From contig NZ_CP016162.1 in the NCBI RefSeq assembly GCF_001941865.1, forward strand, positions 3,905,501-3,969,500: 64,000 nucleotides of DNA, read 5' to 3'. This DNA is from Pseudomonas alcaliphila JAB1 (GTDB lineage: Bacteria; Pseudomonadota; Gammaproteobacteria; Pseudomonadales; Pseudomonadaceae). The position numbers and the translations under genes were made by a program. Below, one piece after another: positions 32,134 to 42,714 of the stretch; the first letter of the stretch is position 1, and each line of letters starts with the position of its first letter. Under the pieces are notes generated by a model, which worked only from the letters and a program-made list of their open reading frames with translations, did not search any database and was not told the DNA's origin.

Positions 32134-33282
32134 TCACACCGCACTGAGCTTCTCGGCGGCCTGGCGCAGGGTTTCTTCACGCTTGGCGAAGCAGAAGCGC
32201 ACCAGGCGCATATCCTCGGGCGCCGACTGGTAGAACACCGACACCGGAATCGCCGCCACGCCATGCTCGCGGGTCAGCCACTCGGCCATGGCCACGTCGT
32301 CCAGATCGGGGCGAATGGCCGAATAGTCGGCCAACTGGAAATAGGTCCCCGGAGCGCGGGTGAAGGTGAAGCGCGAGCCAGCCAGCAGGTCGCAAAACAG
32401 GTCGCGCTTGGCCTGATAGAAAGCCGGCAGTTCCTCGACATGCTCGGGATGCGCGGCCATGAACTCGGCCAGAGCGAACTGCAGAGGCGTCACGCCGCAG
32501 AAATTGACGTATTGATGAATCTTGCGCAGCTCGGCGGTCAATGCCGACGGCGCCACCACGTAGCCAGTCTTCCAGCCAGTCACGTGATAAGTCTTGCCGA
32601 AGGAGCTGACCACGAAGGCGCGCTGATACAGCTCGTCGTGGGCCAGCACGCTGGCATGGCGGGCGCCGTCGTAGATCAGGTGCTCGTAGACCTCGTCACT
32701 GATCACATGGATATCGTGGCCACGAATCAGCTCGGCCAGCTTGTCCAGATCGACACGGCTCAGCAGAGCGCCGCTGGGGTTGTGCGGCGAGTTGAGAAAG
32801 ATCAGCCGGGTACGCGGGCTGATGGCATCACTCAGGCGCTGCCAGTCCACGGCGAAATCCGGCAGTGCCAGCGGCACATGCACGCAACGACCACCGGCCA
32901 GCTCCACCGAAGGCTCGTAACTGTCGTAGCAGGGGTCGAGCACGATGGCTTCATCCCCCGGATGAATCAGCGCCTGCACCGCGCAAAAGATCGCCTCGGT
33001 GGCGCCGGGGGTGATGGTGATCTCGCTGTCGGCATCACGCTGCACGCCGTAGCTGCGGGCGATCTTCGCCGCCACCTGCTGGCGCAGACTGGGCAACCCG
33101 GTCATCGGCGAATACTGGTTGCGCCCTTCCATGACGTGGCGCGCGACGGCTTCGCGCAGCGCCTGCGGCCCATCGAAATCAGGGAAACCCTGGGACAGAT
33201 TGATCGCGCCAGTCTCCAGAGCGAGCTGGGACATCCGCGTGAAGATGGTGGTGCCAACGTTGGGCAATTTGCTGACGAGCAT
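32134..33282 (-). CDS. PLP-dependent aminotransferase, methionine/glutamine type (YbdL-like)
   Basis: 382-residue class I/II aminotransferase. Substrate-side GFPDFDGPQALREAVARHV, NSPHNPSGALLSRVDL (PLP-binding Asn), ISDEVYEHLIYDG and the Schiff-base lysine in VSSFGKTYHVTGWKTGYV are all intact, and the C-terminus retains MRLVRFCFAKREETL with the carboxylate-binding arginine. The resemblance is to E. coli YbdL, which transaminates methionine, histidine and aromatic amino acids. The adjacent YafV-like omega-amidase supports a role in 4-methylthio-2-oxobutyrate to methionine conversion with glutamine as donor. Expression is probably from the spacer before der. Confidence 0.9.
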   Translation of the reverse strand: MLVSKLPNVGTTIFTRMSQLALETGAINLSQGFPDFDGPQALREAVARHVMEGRNQYSPMTGLPSLRQQVAAKIARSYGVQRDADSEITITPGATEAIFCAVQALIHPGDEAIVLDPCYDSYEPSVELAGGRCVHVPLALPDFAVDWQRLSDAISPRTRLIFLNSPHNPSGALLSRVDLDKLAELIRGHDIHVISDEVYEHLIYDGARHASVLAHDELYQRAFVVSSFGKTYHVTGWKTGYVVAPSALTAELRKIHQYVNFCGVTPLQFALAEFMAAHPEHVEELPAFYQAKRDLFCDLLAGSRFTFTRAPGTYFQLADYSAIRPDLDDVAMAEWLTREHGVAAIPVSVFYQSAPEDMRLVRFCFAKREETLRQAAEKLSAV

Positions 33283-33380
33283 CGCGACTTCCTACGAAGA
33301 ACTAGGCAAGCCGCGAGGATAGCCGAAGGGCGCCATAGACGGCACCCGCAGCACTTATGAAAAGGAGCTAGAAGCTTATG

Positions 33381-33413
33381 CCGTGCACGCCGAACGATCT
33401 CCGACGTGCACGG
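33381..33413 (-). terminator. Hairpin after der
   Basis: CCGTGCACG ... CGTGCACGG, perfect 9-bp arms separated by 15 bases, within 45 bases of the der stop. The T tract is weak, so terminator function is uncertain. Confidence 0.4.
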
Positions 33414-33424
33414 TGCGGCAGAGA

Positions 33425-34903
33425 TTACTTGCGCTTGTCCTTGCGCTTCTTCTCGGCCTTCTTGTGGTGACTCATCAGGCGGCGCTTCTTGTTCACCTGG
33501 CGGTCGGTGAGCTTGTTCTTGTTGCCCTCGTACGGGTTCTCGCCGCCCTTGTACTCGATGCGGATCGGCGTACCGACCAGTTTCAGCACACGGCGGAAGG
33601 TGTTTTCTAGGTAACGGGAGTAGGCACGCGGCACCGCGTCGACCTGGTTACCGTGAATCACGATCAGCGGCGGGTTGGCACCGCCCAGGTGGGCATAGCG
33701 CAGCTTGATGCGGCGACCGTTGACCAGAGGCGGCGCGTGGTCGCTGACGGCATCTTCGAGAATCTGCGTCAGGCGGCTGGTGGGCCAGCGGGTGATGGCC
33801 GATTTGAACGAGGCCTGCACCGACTTGTACAGATGGCCGACGCCAGTGCCGTGCAGGGCGGAGATGAAGTGGATATCGGCGAAGTCGACGAAGAACAGCC
33901 GGCGCTCCAGCTCGGTCTTCACATAGTCCTTCTGGCCCTGATCCATGCCATCCCACTTGTTCAGGGCGATGACCAGGGCGCGGCCGCTTTCCAGCACGAA
34001 GCCGAGCAGGTTGAGGTCGTGGTCGACCACGCCTTCGCGGGCGTCCATGACGAACACCACGACGTTGGAGTCCTGAATGGCCTGCAGCGTCTTGACCACG
34101 GAGAACTTCTCAACAGCCTCGAAGATCTTGCCGCGACGGCGCACGCCAGCGGTATCGATCAGCGTGTACTTCTCGTCGTCACGCTCGAACGGGATGTAGA
34201 TGCTGTCGCGCGTGGTGCCGGCCTGGTCATAGACGATGACCCGCTCTTCGCCGAGCATACGGTTGACCAGGGTCGACTTGCCCACGTTGGGGCGGCCGAT
34301 GATGGCCAACTTGATGCCGTCCTTCTCGCTCGGGCCGGGAATGCGCTTGGCCTCCTGGCCTTCCAGCACTTCTTCCTCTTCGTCGGCGCCCTCTTCCGGC
34401 TCACCAGCGTCCTTGGGGAAAGCGCCGAGAACCACTTCGAGCATCTGGGTGATGCCACGACCATGGGCGCCGGCAATCGCCAGTGGCTCGCCCAGGCCCA
34501 TGGGGCTGAACTCGGCGCGAGCCAGATCGACGTCGAGGTTGTCGACCTTGTTCACCACCAGGAAGCTCTGCTTGTTACGACGGCGCAGGTGCTCGCCGAT
34601 CATCTGGTCGGAGGCGGTCATGCCGGCGCGCGCGTCCACCAGGAACAGCACGGCATCGGCCTCTTCGATGGCCTGCAGCGACTGCTCGGCCATCTTCGCG
34701 TCGATGCCTTCTTCGTCACCGGAAATACCACCGGTGTCGATCACGATGTAGGTGCGCCCCTGCCACTTCGCCTCGCCATACTGGCGGTCGCGGGTCAGAC
34801 CGGACAGGTCGCCGACGATGGCGTCGCGGCTGCGGGTCAGGCGGTTGAAGAGTGTGGACTTGCCGACGTTCGGCCGGCCCACCAGGGCAATTACGGGAAC
34901 CAT
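33425..34903 (-). CDS. der: GTPase Der (50S ribosome assembly)
   Basis: 492 residues from [16 protein letters not shown], with GGAGAG just upstream; the longer frame above it is not protein-like. Two tandem G domains, each with [14 protein letters not shown] or DTAGVRR, and NKVD or NKWD. They are joined by a strongly acidic linker ([17 protein letters not shown]). The KH-like C-terminal domain ends in a lysine/arginine-rich tail ([19 protein letters not shown]) suited to rRNA binding. The enzyme is essential for 50S maturation. It is the last gene of a run with bamB, the YfgM-like gene, hisS and ispG, as in other gammaproteobacteria. Confidence 0.97.
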   Translation of the reverse strand: MVPVIALVGRPNVGKSTLFNRLTRSRDAIVGDLSGLTRDRQYGEAKWQGRTYIVIDTGGISGDEEGIDAKMAEQSLQAIEEADAVLFLVDARAGMTASDQMIGEHLRRRNKQSFLVVNKVDNLDVDLARAEFSPMGLGEPLAIAGAHGRGITQMLEVVLGAFPKDAGEPEEGADEEEEVLEGQEAKRIPGPSEKDGIKLAIIGRPNVGKSTLVNRMLGEERVIVYDQAGTTRDSIYIPFERDDEKYTLIDTAGVRRRGKIFEAVEKFSVVKTLQAIQDSNVVVFVMDAREGVVDHDLNLLGFVLESGRALVIALNKWDGMDQGQKDYVKTELERRLFFVDFADIHFISALHGTGVGHLYKSVQASFKSAITRWPTSRLTQILEDAVSDHAPPLVNGRRIKLRYAHLGGANPPLIVIHGNQVDAVPRAYSRYLENTFRRVLKLVGTPIRIEYKGGENPYEGNKNKLTDRQVNKKRRLMSHHKKAEKKRKDKRK

Positions 34904-35016
34904 CAGGCTCTCCACTTGAGTTAATTCAGAAAATGCAAAGGCCGCTGCACGGGCAGCGGCCGGAATCTGTTGCGCTGCTGCATCCAAGACTCAGGTCTGG
35001 ATGCAGCATAGTCGGT

Positions 35017-36156
35017 TCATTTGATGGTCAGTGCCACCAACTTGCCGCTGTTGCCGTAGACGTACAGCCAATCCCCGATCACCAACGGCTGGGCACGCAG
35101 GCCATCGCTGTCGATGCGGGTACGACCGACGAAACGGCCATCGACCTGGCTCAGCAGATGCAGATAGCCTTCCACATCGCCCACGGCCACGTAACTGGAG
35201 AACACTTGCGGTGCCGACAGCTGACGGCGTGCCAGGGAGTCGTTGCTCCACAGCGCCGAAGCACTACGCTCGTCGATACCTTCGACAGTGCCACTGGCAT
35301 GGCTGACGTATACGTTACCGAAGCCCTGAGCGACGCCTACCGAACTGGATGCCTCGCGTTGCCACAGCACGCGACCGGACTCCAGATCCATGGCAGCGAC
35401 ACGGCCCTGATAGCTCACCGCGTAGACGGTGCCGCCGGACAACAGCAGGCCGCCGTCGATATCCACCACGCGCTCCAGTTCGGAACGACCTTGCGGTACG
35501 GCAACACGCTGCTCCCAGACCGGCAGGCCGCGCTGGGCGTCGACCGCGACCACCTTGCCGCTGGACAGGCCAGCGACCACCAGACGGTTGGTCACCAGCG
35601 GAGCGCCAGTGCCACGCAGGGTCAGTACGGCCGGGGTATTCTCGACGATCCAGCGTTGGCTACCGGTGCTGGCATCGAAGGCGATCAGGCGATCGTCCTG
35701 GGTCTGCACCACGACGATATCGCCATTGGTCGCTGGTGCAGCCAGCACTTCGCTGGTCACGCGCGAGCGCCACTGTTCTTCACCGTCGCTGGAGTCGAGC
35801 GCGATCACTTCGCCTTTGAGCGTACCTACCAGCACCTGGCCGTAGCCGACGCCAATGGCGCCGGAAACCGGGATTTCGAGTTTCTTGCGCCAGATGACCT
35901 TGCCGCTGGTGCGGTCCATGGCCATGACCAGGCCTTCGACGTCGGCGGCGTAGATCACCTCGCCATCGATGGCCGGTACCAGCATGTTGAAGGTTTCGCC
36001 CTGACCGTCACCGACAGAACGGCTCCATTCGGTGCGCAACTCGACTTCTTCGTCGAATTTGGTCAACTCGGCGGGCGGCAGTTCCTTCTTGCTATTGCTG
36101 CTGCAACCCACGGCCAGAACGGCCAGAGCCAGCAGTGCGGCATTCTTCCAACGCAT
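35017..36156 (-). CDS. bamB: Outer-membrane assembly lipoprotein BamB
   Basis: Lipoprotein subunit of the BAM complex. Lipobox LAVLAVGCSS at the N-terminus, then a beta-propeller of repeated PQQ-like units (AADVEGLVMAMDRTSGKVIW, LKGEVIALDSSDGEEQWRS, YQGRVAAMDLESGRVLWQRE). About 379 residues. The start is ambiguous: MRWKNAALL at 36156, a GTG at 36159 or an ATG at 36168 that overlaps the preceding gene by 8 bases. Homologues begin MxxWK, favouring 36156-36159. Translation is likely coupled to the upstream YfgM-like gene. Confidence 0.95.
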   Translation of the reverse strand: MRWKNAALLALAVLAVGCSSNSKKELPPAELTKFDEEVELRTEWSRSVGDGQGETFNMLVPAIDGEVIYAADVEGLVMAMDRTSGKVIWRKKLEIPVSGAIGVGYGQVLVGTLKGEVIALDSSDGEEQWRSRVTSEVLAAPATNGDIVVVQTQDDRLIAFDASTGSQRWIVENTPAVLTLRGTGAPLVTNRLVVAGLSSGKVVAVDAQRGLPVWEQRVAVPQGRSELERVVDIDGGLLLSGGTVYAVSYQGRVAAMDLESGRVLWQREASSSVGVAQGFGNVYVSHASGTVEGIDERSASALWSNDSLARRQLSAPQVFSSYVAVGDVEGYLHLLSQVDGRFVGRTRIDSDGLRAQPLVIGDWLYVYGNSGKLVALTIK

Positions 36157-36160
36157 CACG

Positions 36161-36799
36161 TCACGCATCCCCTTTTGCCAGGTCGTCCAGCTTCATCTGC
36201 AGACCGCCAACAGCGGCGTCTTCGGCCAGCGCATCCTTGGCCTTCTGATAGGCGGCGTGCGCGTCATCGCTGCGCCCCAGCTGTACCAGCAGGTCGCCCT
36301 TGAGTTCTTCACGGCTGGCGAGGAAAGCTTCCTCGACCTTGGCATCAAGCAGTTTCAACGCATCATCAGCCTTGTCCTGCGCGGCCAGCACACGGGCCAG
36401 GCGCTGACGTGCCAGCTCACCGAGGGTGGCGTCGGCAGGCTTGTCGAGCACGCGCTGCAGCGCTGCAGCGGCGTCGTCGAGGCGGTCCGCCTCGACGGCG
36501 ACCTTGGCGACGAACAGGCTGCCGTACTGGGCGTAGTGGCTACCGCCAAACTCGCTGTCGAGCTTGCCGGCCAGTTCGGCAACCTTCGCGGCGTCGGGCT
36601 TGCCGGCCGGGTCCAGTGCGGTTTCCAGCAGTTGCTGATAGATCACCGAGGCGCTCTGCGCCTGATTGACCTGATACTTCTGCCAGCCCTGCCAGCCGAA
36701 TACGGCTACCAGCGCCAGTACGCCGCCGGCCAACAAAGGCTTGCCGTTGCGATCCCACCAGTCCTTGAGTTGCGCGATCTGTTCGTCTTCGGTCTGCAT
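36161..36799 (-). CDS. YfgM-like Sec-translocon ancillary protein (TPR)
   Basis: 212 residues: a cytoplasmic N-terminus (TEDEQIAQLKDWWDRNG), one membrane helix (LLAGGVLALVAVFGWQGW, residues ~21-38) and a periplasmic tetratricopeptide region (YGSLFVAKVAVEADRLDDAA, LARQRLARVLAAQDKADDAL, KGDLLVQLGRSDDAHAAYQ). This matches the YfgM family, which in E. coli contacts SecYEG and periplasmic chaperones. The position between hisS and bamB is conserved, fitting a role in passing outer-membrane precursors on. Confidence 0.9.
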   Translation of the reverse strand: MQTEDEQIAQLKDWWDRNGKPLLAGGVLALVAVFGWQGWQKYQVNQAQSASVIYQQLLETALDPAGKPDAAKVAELAGKLDSEFGGSHYAQYGSLFVAKVAVEADRLDDAAAALQRVLDKPADATLGELARQRLARVLAAQDKADDALKLLDAKVEEAFLASREELKGDLLVQLGRSDDAHAAYQKAKDALAEDAAVGGLQMKLDDLAKGDA

Positions 36800-36831
36800 G
36801 TCTAACCCCGTACTCCTAATCGAGAGCCTGC

Positions 36832-38118
36832 TCAGGCCTGCTGGCAGGCAGCCAGATGCTCAGCCAGAGCATCCCAGGCAACGCTTTGTTGTTCACTGTC
36901 GTCGCGCAGCGGCTTGCAACCTACCACGCGCCCTGCCAATTCGTCGTCCCCCAGAATCAGCGCATAGCGCGCGCCGCTCTTGTCGGCCTTTTTGAACTGG
37001 CTTTTGAAGCTGCCGCCACCGCTATTGAGCAGCAGACGCAACCCTGGCAACTCGTCGCGCAGACGCTCGGTCAGCGTCAACGCCGCCAGCTCCGCCGCCT
37101 CGCCAAAGGCGCAGACGTAGACATCGGCAGCGCGATTGAGCTCTGCCGGCAACAGCTCCAAGGTTTCCAGCAGCAGCACCAGGCGCTCGACACCCATGGC
37201 GAAGCCGACACCCGGCGTGGCCTTGCCACCCAGTTGCGCCACCAGGCCATCGTAACGGCCACCGGCGCACACCGTGCCTTGAGCACCAAGCTTGTCGGTG
37301 ACCCACTCGAATACGGTGCGGTTGTAGTAATCCAGACCGCGCACCAACTTGTGGTTGATCTGATAACGAATGCCGGCAGCGTCCAGGCGCGCCTTGACGC
37401 CTTCGAAGTGCAGGCGCGACTCCTCGTCGAGGTAATCACCCAAGGTCGGCGCACCAACCAGCGCGGCCTGGGTCGCCTCGTTCTTGCTGTCGAGAATGCG
37501 CAGCGGATTGGTGGTCAAACGGCGCTGGCTGTCCTCGTCGAGCTGGTCAAAACGCTGCTGCAGGTAGGCCACCAGTGCGTCGCGATAAGCCGCACGCGCC
37601 TCGCTGGAACCCAGGCTGTTGAGCTGCAGGGTCACGGCATCGGACAGGCCGAGTTTCTTCCACAGACGCCAGGTAAGCACGATCAGTTCGGCATCGACGT
37701 CAGGCCCCGGCAGGTTGAAGGCTTCCACCCCCACCTGATGGAACTGACGATAGCGGCCCTTCTGCGGCTTCTCGTAACGAAACATGGGGCCGGCGTACCA
37801 CAGCTTCTGCACCTGGCCACCGCCGGACAGACCATGCTCGAGCACCGCACGCACGCAACCGGCGGTGCCTTCAGGACGCAGTGTCAGGGACTCTTCGTTG
37901 CGGTCGAGGAAGGTGTACATTTCCTTGTCGACCACGTCGGTGCCCTCGCCGATACCGCGAGCGAACAGCTCGGTATATTCGACGATGGGCAGGCGGATTT
38001 CCTTGTAGCCATAGCCATCGAGCAGGCTGACCAGGGTGCTTTCCAGGTAGCGCCAGGCAGGCGTCTGCTCCGGCAGAATATCGTTCATGCCACGGATGGC
38101 TTGCAGGGACTTGCTCAA
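36832..38118 (-). CDS. hisS: Histidyl-tRNA synthetase
   Basis: Class II aminoacyl-tRNA synthetase, 428 residues. The N-terminus [20 protein letters not shown] matches the family and begins at a TTG codon with AAGGAA about 6 bases upstream; no ATG fits. Motif 2 region [20 protein letters not shown], histidine-specific [15 protein letters not shown] and [14 protein letters not shown], motif 3 [13 protein letters not shown], then the anticodon-binding domain ([20 protein letters not shown]). Confidence 0.97.
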   Translation of the reverse strand: MSKSLQAIRGMNDILPEQTPAWRYLESTLVSLLDGYGYKEIRLPIVEYTELFARGIGEGTDVVDKEMYTFLDRNEESLTLRPEGTAGCVRAVLEHGLSGGGQVQKLWYAGPMFRYEKPQKGRYRQFHQVGVEAFNLPGPDVDAELIVLTWRLWKKLGLSDAVTLQLNSLGSSEARAAYRDALVAYLQQRFDQLDEDSQRRLTTNPLRILDSKNEATQAALVGAPTLGDYLDEESRLHFEGVKARLDAAGIRYQINHKLVRGLDYYNRTVFEWVTDKLGAQGTVCAGGRYDGLVAQLGGKATPGVGFAMGVERLVLLLETLELLPAELNRAADVYVCAFGEAAELAALTLTERLRDELPGLRLLLNSGGGSFKSQFKKADKSGARYALILGDDELAGRVVGCKPLRDDSEQQSVAWDALAEHLAACQQA

Positions 38119-38138
38119 TTGTATTCCTTACGCACGGA

Positions 38139-39251
38139 TCAGCCGCGCACGATCACAGCGGCATCAGCGGCGACCTTTTCGGCTGCCTTGTCGCGAATGA
38201 GCTTTTCCAGCTCGTCCACCAGGTTTTCGTTGGTCAGCTTCGAGGCCGGTTTGCCATCGATATAGACCAGGTTGTTCGGGCTGCCGCCAGTGAGGCCGAT
38301 ATGCGCCTCCTTGGCTTCGCCAGGACCGTTGACCACGCAGCCGATCACGGCCACGTCCAGCGGCACCAGCAGGTCCTCGACGCGGGCTTCCAGCTCGTTC
38401 ATGGTCTTGACCACATCGAAGTTCTGCCGCGAGCAGCTCGGGCAGGCGATGAAGTTGATGCCACGCGAACGCAGGCGCAGGGACTTGAGGATATCGAAAC
38501 CGACCTTGATCTCCTCCACCGGGTCGGCGGCCAGCGAGATGCGGATGGTATCGCCAATCCCCTCGGCCAGCAGCATGCCCAGGCCGACTGCCGACTTCAC
38601 AGTACCGGAGCGCAGGCCACCGGCTTCGGTAATGCCCAGGTGCAGTGGCTGCTCGATCTGCTTGGCCAGCAGACGGTAGGCCTCTACGGCCATGAAGACG
38701 TCGGAGGCCTTCACGCTGACCTTGAAATCGGGGAAGTTAAGGCGATCCAGGTGCTCGACATGGCGCAGCGCGGATTCCACCAGCGCAGCGGGAGTGGGCT
38801 CGCCGTACTTCTTCTGCAGATCCTTTTCCAGGGAACCGGCGTTGACGCCGATACGGATCGGGATGCCCTTGTCACGCGCAGCCTCGACCACCGCCCTGAC
38901 GCGATCTTCACGACCGATGTTGCCGGGGTTGATGCGCAGACAGTCGACACCCAGCTCTGCCACACGCAGAGCGATCTGGTAGTCGAAATGGATGTCAGCC
39001 ACCAGTGGTACGCGCACCTGCTGCTTGATGCGGCCAAAGGCCTCGGCGGCGTCCATATCCGGCACGGAAACGCGCACGATATCGGCGCCGGCATTTTCCA
39101 GGCGCTGGATCTGCGCCACGGTAGCAGCTACATCGTTGGTGTCGGTGTTGGTCATGCTCTGTACCGCGATCGGCGCATCGCCGCCCACCGGTACCGAGCC
39201 AACCCAGATCTTGCGCGACAGTCGGCGCTTGATCGGCGATTCGCAATGCAT
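38139..39251 (-). CDS. ispG: 4-hydroxy-3-methylbut-2-en-1-yl diphosphate synthase
   Basis: Fe-S enzyme of the MEP isoprenoid pathway. 370 residues, with a TIM barrel ([19 protein letters not shown]) and a C-terminal cluster domain whose ligands are visible in [13 protein letters not shown] (two Cys) and [20 protein letters not shown] (third Cys and Glu). It depends on the isc system encoded a few kb away on the same strand. The stop of rodZ is only three bases upstream of its ATG, so the two are cotranscribed. Confidence 0.97.
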   Translation of the reverse strand: MHCESPIKRRLSRKIWVGSVPVGGDAPIAVQSMTNTDTNDVAATVAQIQRLENAGADIVRVSVPDMDAAEAFGRIKQQVRVPLVADIHFDYQIALRVAELGVDCLRINPGNIGREDRVRAVVEAARDKGIPIRIGVNAGSLEKDLQKKYGEPTPAALVESALRHVEHLDRLNFPDFKVSVKASDVFMAVEAYRLLAKQIEQPLHLGITEAGGLRSGTVKSAVGLGMLLAEGIGDTIRISLAADPVEEIKVGFDILKSLRLRSRGINFIACPSCSRQNFDVVKTMNELEARVEDLLVPLDVAVIGCVVNGPGEAKEAHIGLTGGSPNNLVYIDGKPASKLTNENLVDELEKLIRDKAAEKVAADAAVIVRG

Positions 39252-39254
39252 GCT

Positions 39255-40235
39255 TTACAACCCCAATTTCAGGCGCGCGGTTTCGCCAGTCATGTGCGGC
39301 GCAACGTCAACGCTTTCGCCGTTGTAGGCCACCTGGGCACCACGGGCAAAACCCAGACGCAGTTCCAGCGGTGCCTTGCCAGCAAGTTCGATACGTTCAC
39401 CGCTGCGTTTGAGTGCGCTTAGCAGGACCTTGCCATCGGCATCGGTAACCTGAGTCCAGCAATCGGCGGTGAACTGCACGTTGAGCACGCCCTGCCCAGC
39501 AGAGACGGCCACAGGCGTTGCAGGTTCGGCTGCAGGTGCAGCCGGAGCAGGAGCAGCCGGCGTATTCGATACAGGAGCAGCAGGAGCCTCTTGCGCGCTT
39601 TCAGCGGTGCCGGCTTCGGCAGCAGGCTGTTCTGCGGTGCTGGCAGCTTCTGGTGCTTCACCTGGCTCGACCGGCAGCAGCAGCGGGCTGCTCTGCTCGT
39701 TGCCCTGAGCGGCGATCACCGCCTGGTCTTCCGGCTCGGCAAGCGAGTGCACCTGAGTGGTACCGTCGGCGCCTTCCACCTCCACATGCTCGAGCCCCAG
39801 ATCAGCCAAGCTGGCCACTGGACGGCCCTGATCCTGCCACCAGAGAAAACCTGCGCCGATCAATGCCAGCAGCAACAGGAAGCTGACCAGACGCAGGATG
39901 CTCTGCGAATAGCGCACAGGCTCTTCGATACGCCCCAAGGCATGCACACTGCTACCAGAGGCATCTGTCCCCGTGAACTGATCGAACTCCATCACCAGCC
40001 GGTTCTGGTCCATTTCGAGAAGCTTGGCATAGGCGCGAATGTAACCACGGGCGAAGGTGGTGCCCGGCAGTTTGTCGAAAGCACCGGCTTCGATCTGGGC
40101 AAGACGTTGAGGAGTCAGGTTGAGCTGAGTCGCCACTTCGGCGACGCTCCACCCTTTGATCTCCCGTGCCTGACGCAGACTTTCACCTGGATTGGTCGGC
40201 ATCGGCTGAGCCACTTCGCTATGTGCCGCGTTCAT
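39255..40235 (-). CDS. rodZ: Cytoskeletal protein RodZ
   Basis: 326 residues: a cytoplasmic helix-turn-helix (ESLRQAREIKGWSVAEVATQ to about residue 80) that binds MreB, one membrane helix (LRLVSFLLLLALIGAGFLWW, near 115-135), an Ala/Pro/Glu-rich periplasmic linker, and a C-terminal beta domain (VQFTADCWTQVTDADGKVLL). It maintains rod shape. Its ATG overlaps the stop of pilF by four bases, showing translational coupling; pilF-rodZ-ispG is a conserved order in Pseudomonas. Confidence 0.95.
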   Translation of the reverse strand: MNAAHSEVAQPMPTNPGESLRQAREIKGWSVAEVATQLNLTPQRLAQIEAGAFDKLPGTTFARGYIRAYAKLLEMDQNRLVMEFDQFTGTDASGSSVHALGRIEEPVRYSQSILRLVSFLLLLALIGAGFLWWQDQGRPVASLADLGLEHVEVEGADGTTQVHSLAEPEDQAVIAAQGNEQSSPLLLPVEPGEAPEAASTAEQPAAEAGTAESAQEAPAAPVSNTPAAPAPAAPAAEPATPVAVSAGQGVLNVQFTADCWTQVTDADGKVLLSALKRSGERIELAGKAPLELRLGFARGAQVAYNGESVDVAPHMTGETARLKLGL

Positions 40236-40993
40236 TGTTGCCCCGAAACAAATTGCTGATATTCCTGAGAGGCCGGATACAGACGACGCAACTGCAGGCC
40301 CAGACTGGCGGCCTTGTCACGATCCTCGAATACGTCGGCCAAACGTGCGCCGAGGAGCAGGCTACGCGCATTCTGCGGTGCCATTTCGCTGTAGCTGTCG
40401 TAGTAACGACGCGCTGGCACATACTCCTTGTCCTCATAGGACAGTACGGCCATTTCCAGCAATGCGCGTGGCTGACGACTACTCAGGCGCAAGGTGCGCT
40501 GGAAGTACTCTTTGGCCTGCTCACGCTGACCGAGCTGCAGAGCGGTCATGCCCAGATTCTCGAAAACCCGGGAACGCTCTGGATAGAGGCTGTCCTCTGC
40601 AGCTTTGAGATAGGTGCTCATGGCCTCCTGATAACGCTTCTGCTCGAACAGGAAACCACCATAGTTGTTTAGCAGACGGGCGTCCTTCGGACGCTGGGAC
40701 AGCGCTTTGCGAAAATGCTCATCGGCCAGCTTTGGCTCCATTTCCAGCTGGAAGGCCATAGCTAGCGCGGCATGCGCATCGGCATTCGACGAATCGAGAT
40801 CAAGTGCATTCTTCAGCGGCACCTTGGCGCGCTGCGTGTCACCCTGCTGGATATAGGCAAGACCCAACTGAACATAGGCATAGCGTGCTTCGTCACGCCC
40901 CTTGGCCGTACGCATGGGGTCAATATTGCCCGTGGTGACGCAACCAGCAAGCAGACTGACAACGAGCAACAACAGCGCTGGGCGCAGGGTCAT
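40232..40993 (-). CDS. pilF: Type IV pilus biogenesis lipoprotein PilF (PilW)
   Basis: Pilotin that lipidates and directs PilQ secretin assembly in the outer membrane. 253 residues with lipobox LLAGCVTTGN, followed by six TPR-like units (YVQLGLAYIQQGDTQRAKVP, AHAALAMAFQLEMEPKLADE, LNNYGGFLFEQKRYQEAMST, VFENLGMTALQLGQREQAKE). The start MTLRPALLLL is selected because GAGG lies six bases upstream; the adjacent ATG two codons earlier abuts that site. It is located between rlmN and rodZ. Confidence 0.95.
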   Translation of the reverse strand: MTLRPALLLLVVSLLAGCVTTGNIDPMRTAKGRDEARYAYVQLGLAYIQQGDTQRAKVPLKNALDLDSSNADAHAALAMAFQLEMEPKLADEHFRKALSQRPKDARLLNNYGGFLFEQKRYQEAMSTYLKAAEDSLYPERSRVFENLGMTALQLGQREQAKEYFQRTLRLSSRQPRALLEMAVLSYEDKEYVPARRYYDSYSEMAPQNARSLLLGARLADVFEDRDKAASLGLQLRRLYPASQEYQQFVSGQQ

Positions 40994-41006
40994 AGGCATC
41001 CTCTCT

Positions 41007-42155
41007 TCAATTTCGATTGGCGGCAGCATGAGGCTCTTGCGCCTCGTTGCCCAGCTGGCGCACGGCGATGTAACGCTCGCTGCGCCGAGTACGGTCCATG
41101 ACCTGGCCAACCAACTGGCCGCAAGCCGCATCGATATCGTCACCGCGGGTAGTACGTACCGTGACGTTATGGCCAGCCTTGTGCAACAGGTCCTGGAAGC
41201 GGCGAATGGCGTTATTGCTCGGCCGCTCGTACCCCGAGAAGGGGAAGGGATTAAACGGAATCAGGTTGATCTTGCAAGGTACATCGGCCAGAAGTGCGAC
41301 CATCTGCTCAGCGTGCTCGGGCTGATCGTTGACACCTTTGAGCAGGGTGTACTCGATGGTCAGCACACGCTTCTCGCCAAGCTTGGAGACGTAGCGCTTA
41401 CAGGCCGCCAAAAGCATTTCCAGCGGGTACTTCTTGTTGATAGGCACCAGCTGATTGCGCAGCTCGTCGTTGGGTGCGTGCAACGACAGGGCCAGGGACA
41501 CGTCGATGACCTCGGCCAGCTTGTCGATCATCGGCACCACGCCCGAGGTGGACAGGGTTACCTTGCGCTTGGAAATGCCGTAGCCAAGGTCGTCCATCAT
41601 GATCTGCATGGCAGAGACGACGTTGTCGAAGTTCAGTAGCGGCTCGCCCATGCCCATCATCACCACGTTGGTGATGGCGCGATCGACCTTCGCGGGAACG
41701 GTGCCAAAGGATTTGTTGGCGATCCACACCTGGCCGATGATCTCGGCGCTGGTCAGGTCGCTGTTGAAGCCTTGCTTGCCGGTGGAGCAGAAGCTGCAAT
41801 CCAGGGCGCAACCGGCCTGGGAAGAGACGCACAGCGTGCCCCGACCGTTCTGCGGGATGTACACGGTTTCCACGCAGCTACCCGACGCCACACGCACCAC
41901 CCACTTGCGCGTGCCATCGGCAGAAATATTTTCGCTGACCACTTCCGGGCCGCGAATCTCGGCAGAGGCCTCGAGCTTCTCGCGCAAGGCCTTGCCGACA
42001 TTGGTCATGGCGGCGAAATCATCGACGCCAAAGTGATGAATCCACTTCATTACCTGGCCGGCACGGAAGCGCTTCTCGCCGATGGACTCGAAGAACTGTT
42101 CCATTTCCGGCTGGGTCAGGCCCAGCAGGTTGATCTTGCCGGTGGTATTGGTCAT
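41007..42155 (-). CDS. rlmN: Dual-specificity RNA methyltransferase RlmN
   Basis: Radical-SAM enzyme that methylates C2 of A2503 in 23S rRNA and A37 in some tRNAs. 382 residues. The cluster motif is [11 protein letters not shown] (CX3CX2C). The two catalytic cysteines are in the [11 protein letters not shown] region or shortly after it and in the C-terminal DIDAACGQL, as in the family. The [12 protein letters not shown] segment near residue 50 is the RNA-binding N-terminal domain. It lies 13 bases upstream of pilF. Confidence 0.96.
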   Translation of the reverse strand: MTNTTGKINLLGLTQPEMEQFFESIGEKRFRAGQVMKWIHHFGVDDFAAMTNVGKALREKLEASAEIRGPEVVSENISADGTRKWVVRVASGSCVETVYIPQNGRGTLCVSSQAGCALDCSFCSTGKQGFNSDLTSAEIIGQVWIANKSFGTVPAKVDRAITNVVMMGMGEPLLNFDNVVSAMQIMMDDLGYGISKRKVTLSTSGVVPMIDKLAEVIDVSLALSLHAPNDELRNQLVPINKKYPLEMLLAACKRYVSKLGEKRVLTIEYTLLKGVNDQPEHAEQMVALLADVPCKINLIPFNPFPFSGYERPSNNAIRRFQDLLHKAGHNVTVRTTRGDDIDAACGQLVGQVMDRTRRSERYIAVRQLGNEAQEPHAAANRN

Positions 42156-42181
42156 GGCTTCACCCTCGCATCATTCGCCAA

Positions 42182-42613
42182 TCAGCGAATGCGCGCGCAC
42201 AGCTCGGTAGCGGAGAAGAAGTAAGCGATCTCGCGAGCTGCAGAGGCTTCGGAATCCGAACCATGAACAGCGTTTTCGTCGATGGAAACGGCGAAATCAG
42301 CACGGATGGTGCCGGCAGCAGCTTCTTTCGGGTTGGTGGCGCCCATCAGCTCACGGTTCTTGGCAACGGCGTTTTCGCCTTCCAGAACCTGAACGATGAC
42401 CGGACCGGAGGTCATGAAAGCAACCAGATCCTTGAAGAAGCCACGCTCGCTGTGCTCAGCGTAGAAACCAGCGGCTTCGCGCTCGGACAGTTGCACCATC
42501 TTCGAAGCAACAACACGCAGGCCGGCTTTTTCGAAACGGGTGGTGATCTCACCGATGACGTTCTTGGCAACGGCGTCAGGCTTGATGATGGAGAAAGTAC
42601 GTTGAACAGCCAT
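42182..42613 (-). CDS. ndk: Nucleoside diphosphate kinase
   Basis: 143 residues, the standard tetrameric bacterial form. [19 protein letters not shown] at the N-terminus and the phospho-histidine motif [12 protein letters not shown] are intact. It balances NTP pools. It is separated from iscX by 101 bases containing a hairpin, and precedes rlmN. Confidence 0.98.
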   Translation of the reverse strand: MAVQRTFSIIKPDAVAKNVIGEITTRFEKAGLRVVASKMVQLSEREAAGFYAEHSERGFFKDLVAFMTSGPVIVQVLEGENAVAKNRELMGATNPKEAAAGTIRADFAVSIDENAVHGSDSEASAAREIAYFFSATELCARIR

Positions 42614-42651
42614 GTGAAGCTCCAGAAACTTTAGGGTTAAAGCGAAAAATT

Positions 42652-42676
42652 AAACCCGCGAATTATACGCGGGTTC
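42652..42676 (-). terminator. Hairpin between iscX and ndk
   Basis: AACCCGCG-TATAATT-CGCGGGTT, a perfect 8-bp stem followed on the minus strand by TAATTTTT. It probably ends the isc transcript. Its loop spells TATAAT, which could double as the -10 of an ndk promoter, though no good -35 is seen. Confidence 0.6.
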
Positions 42677-42714
42677 CGGTTAAAAGCGTAGGGCGGGCGC
42701 CGTAAGCGCCTGTT

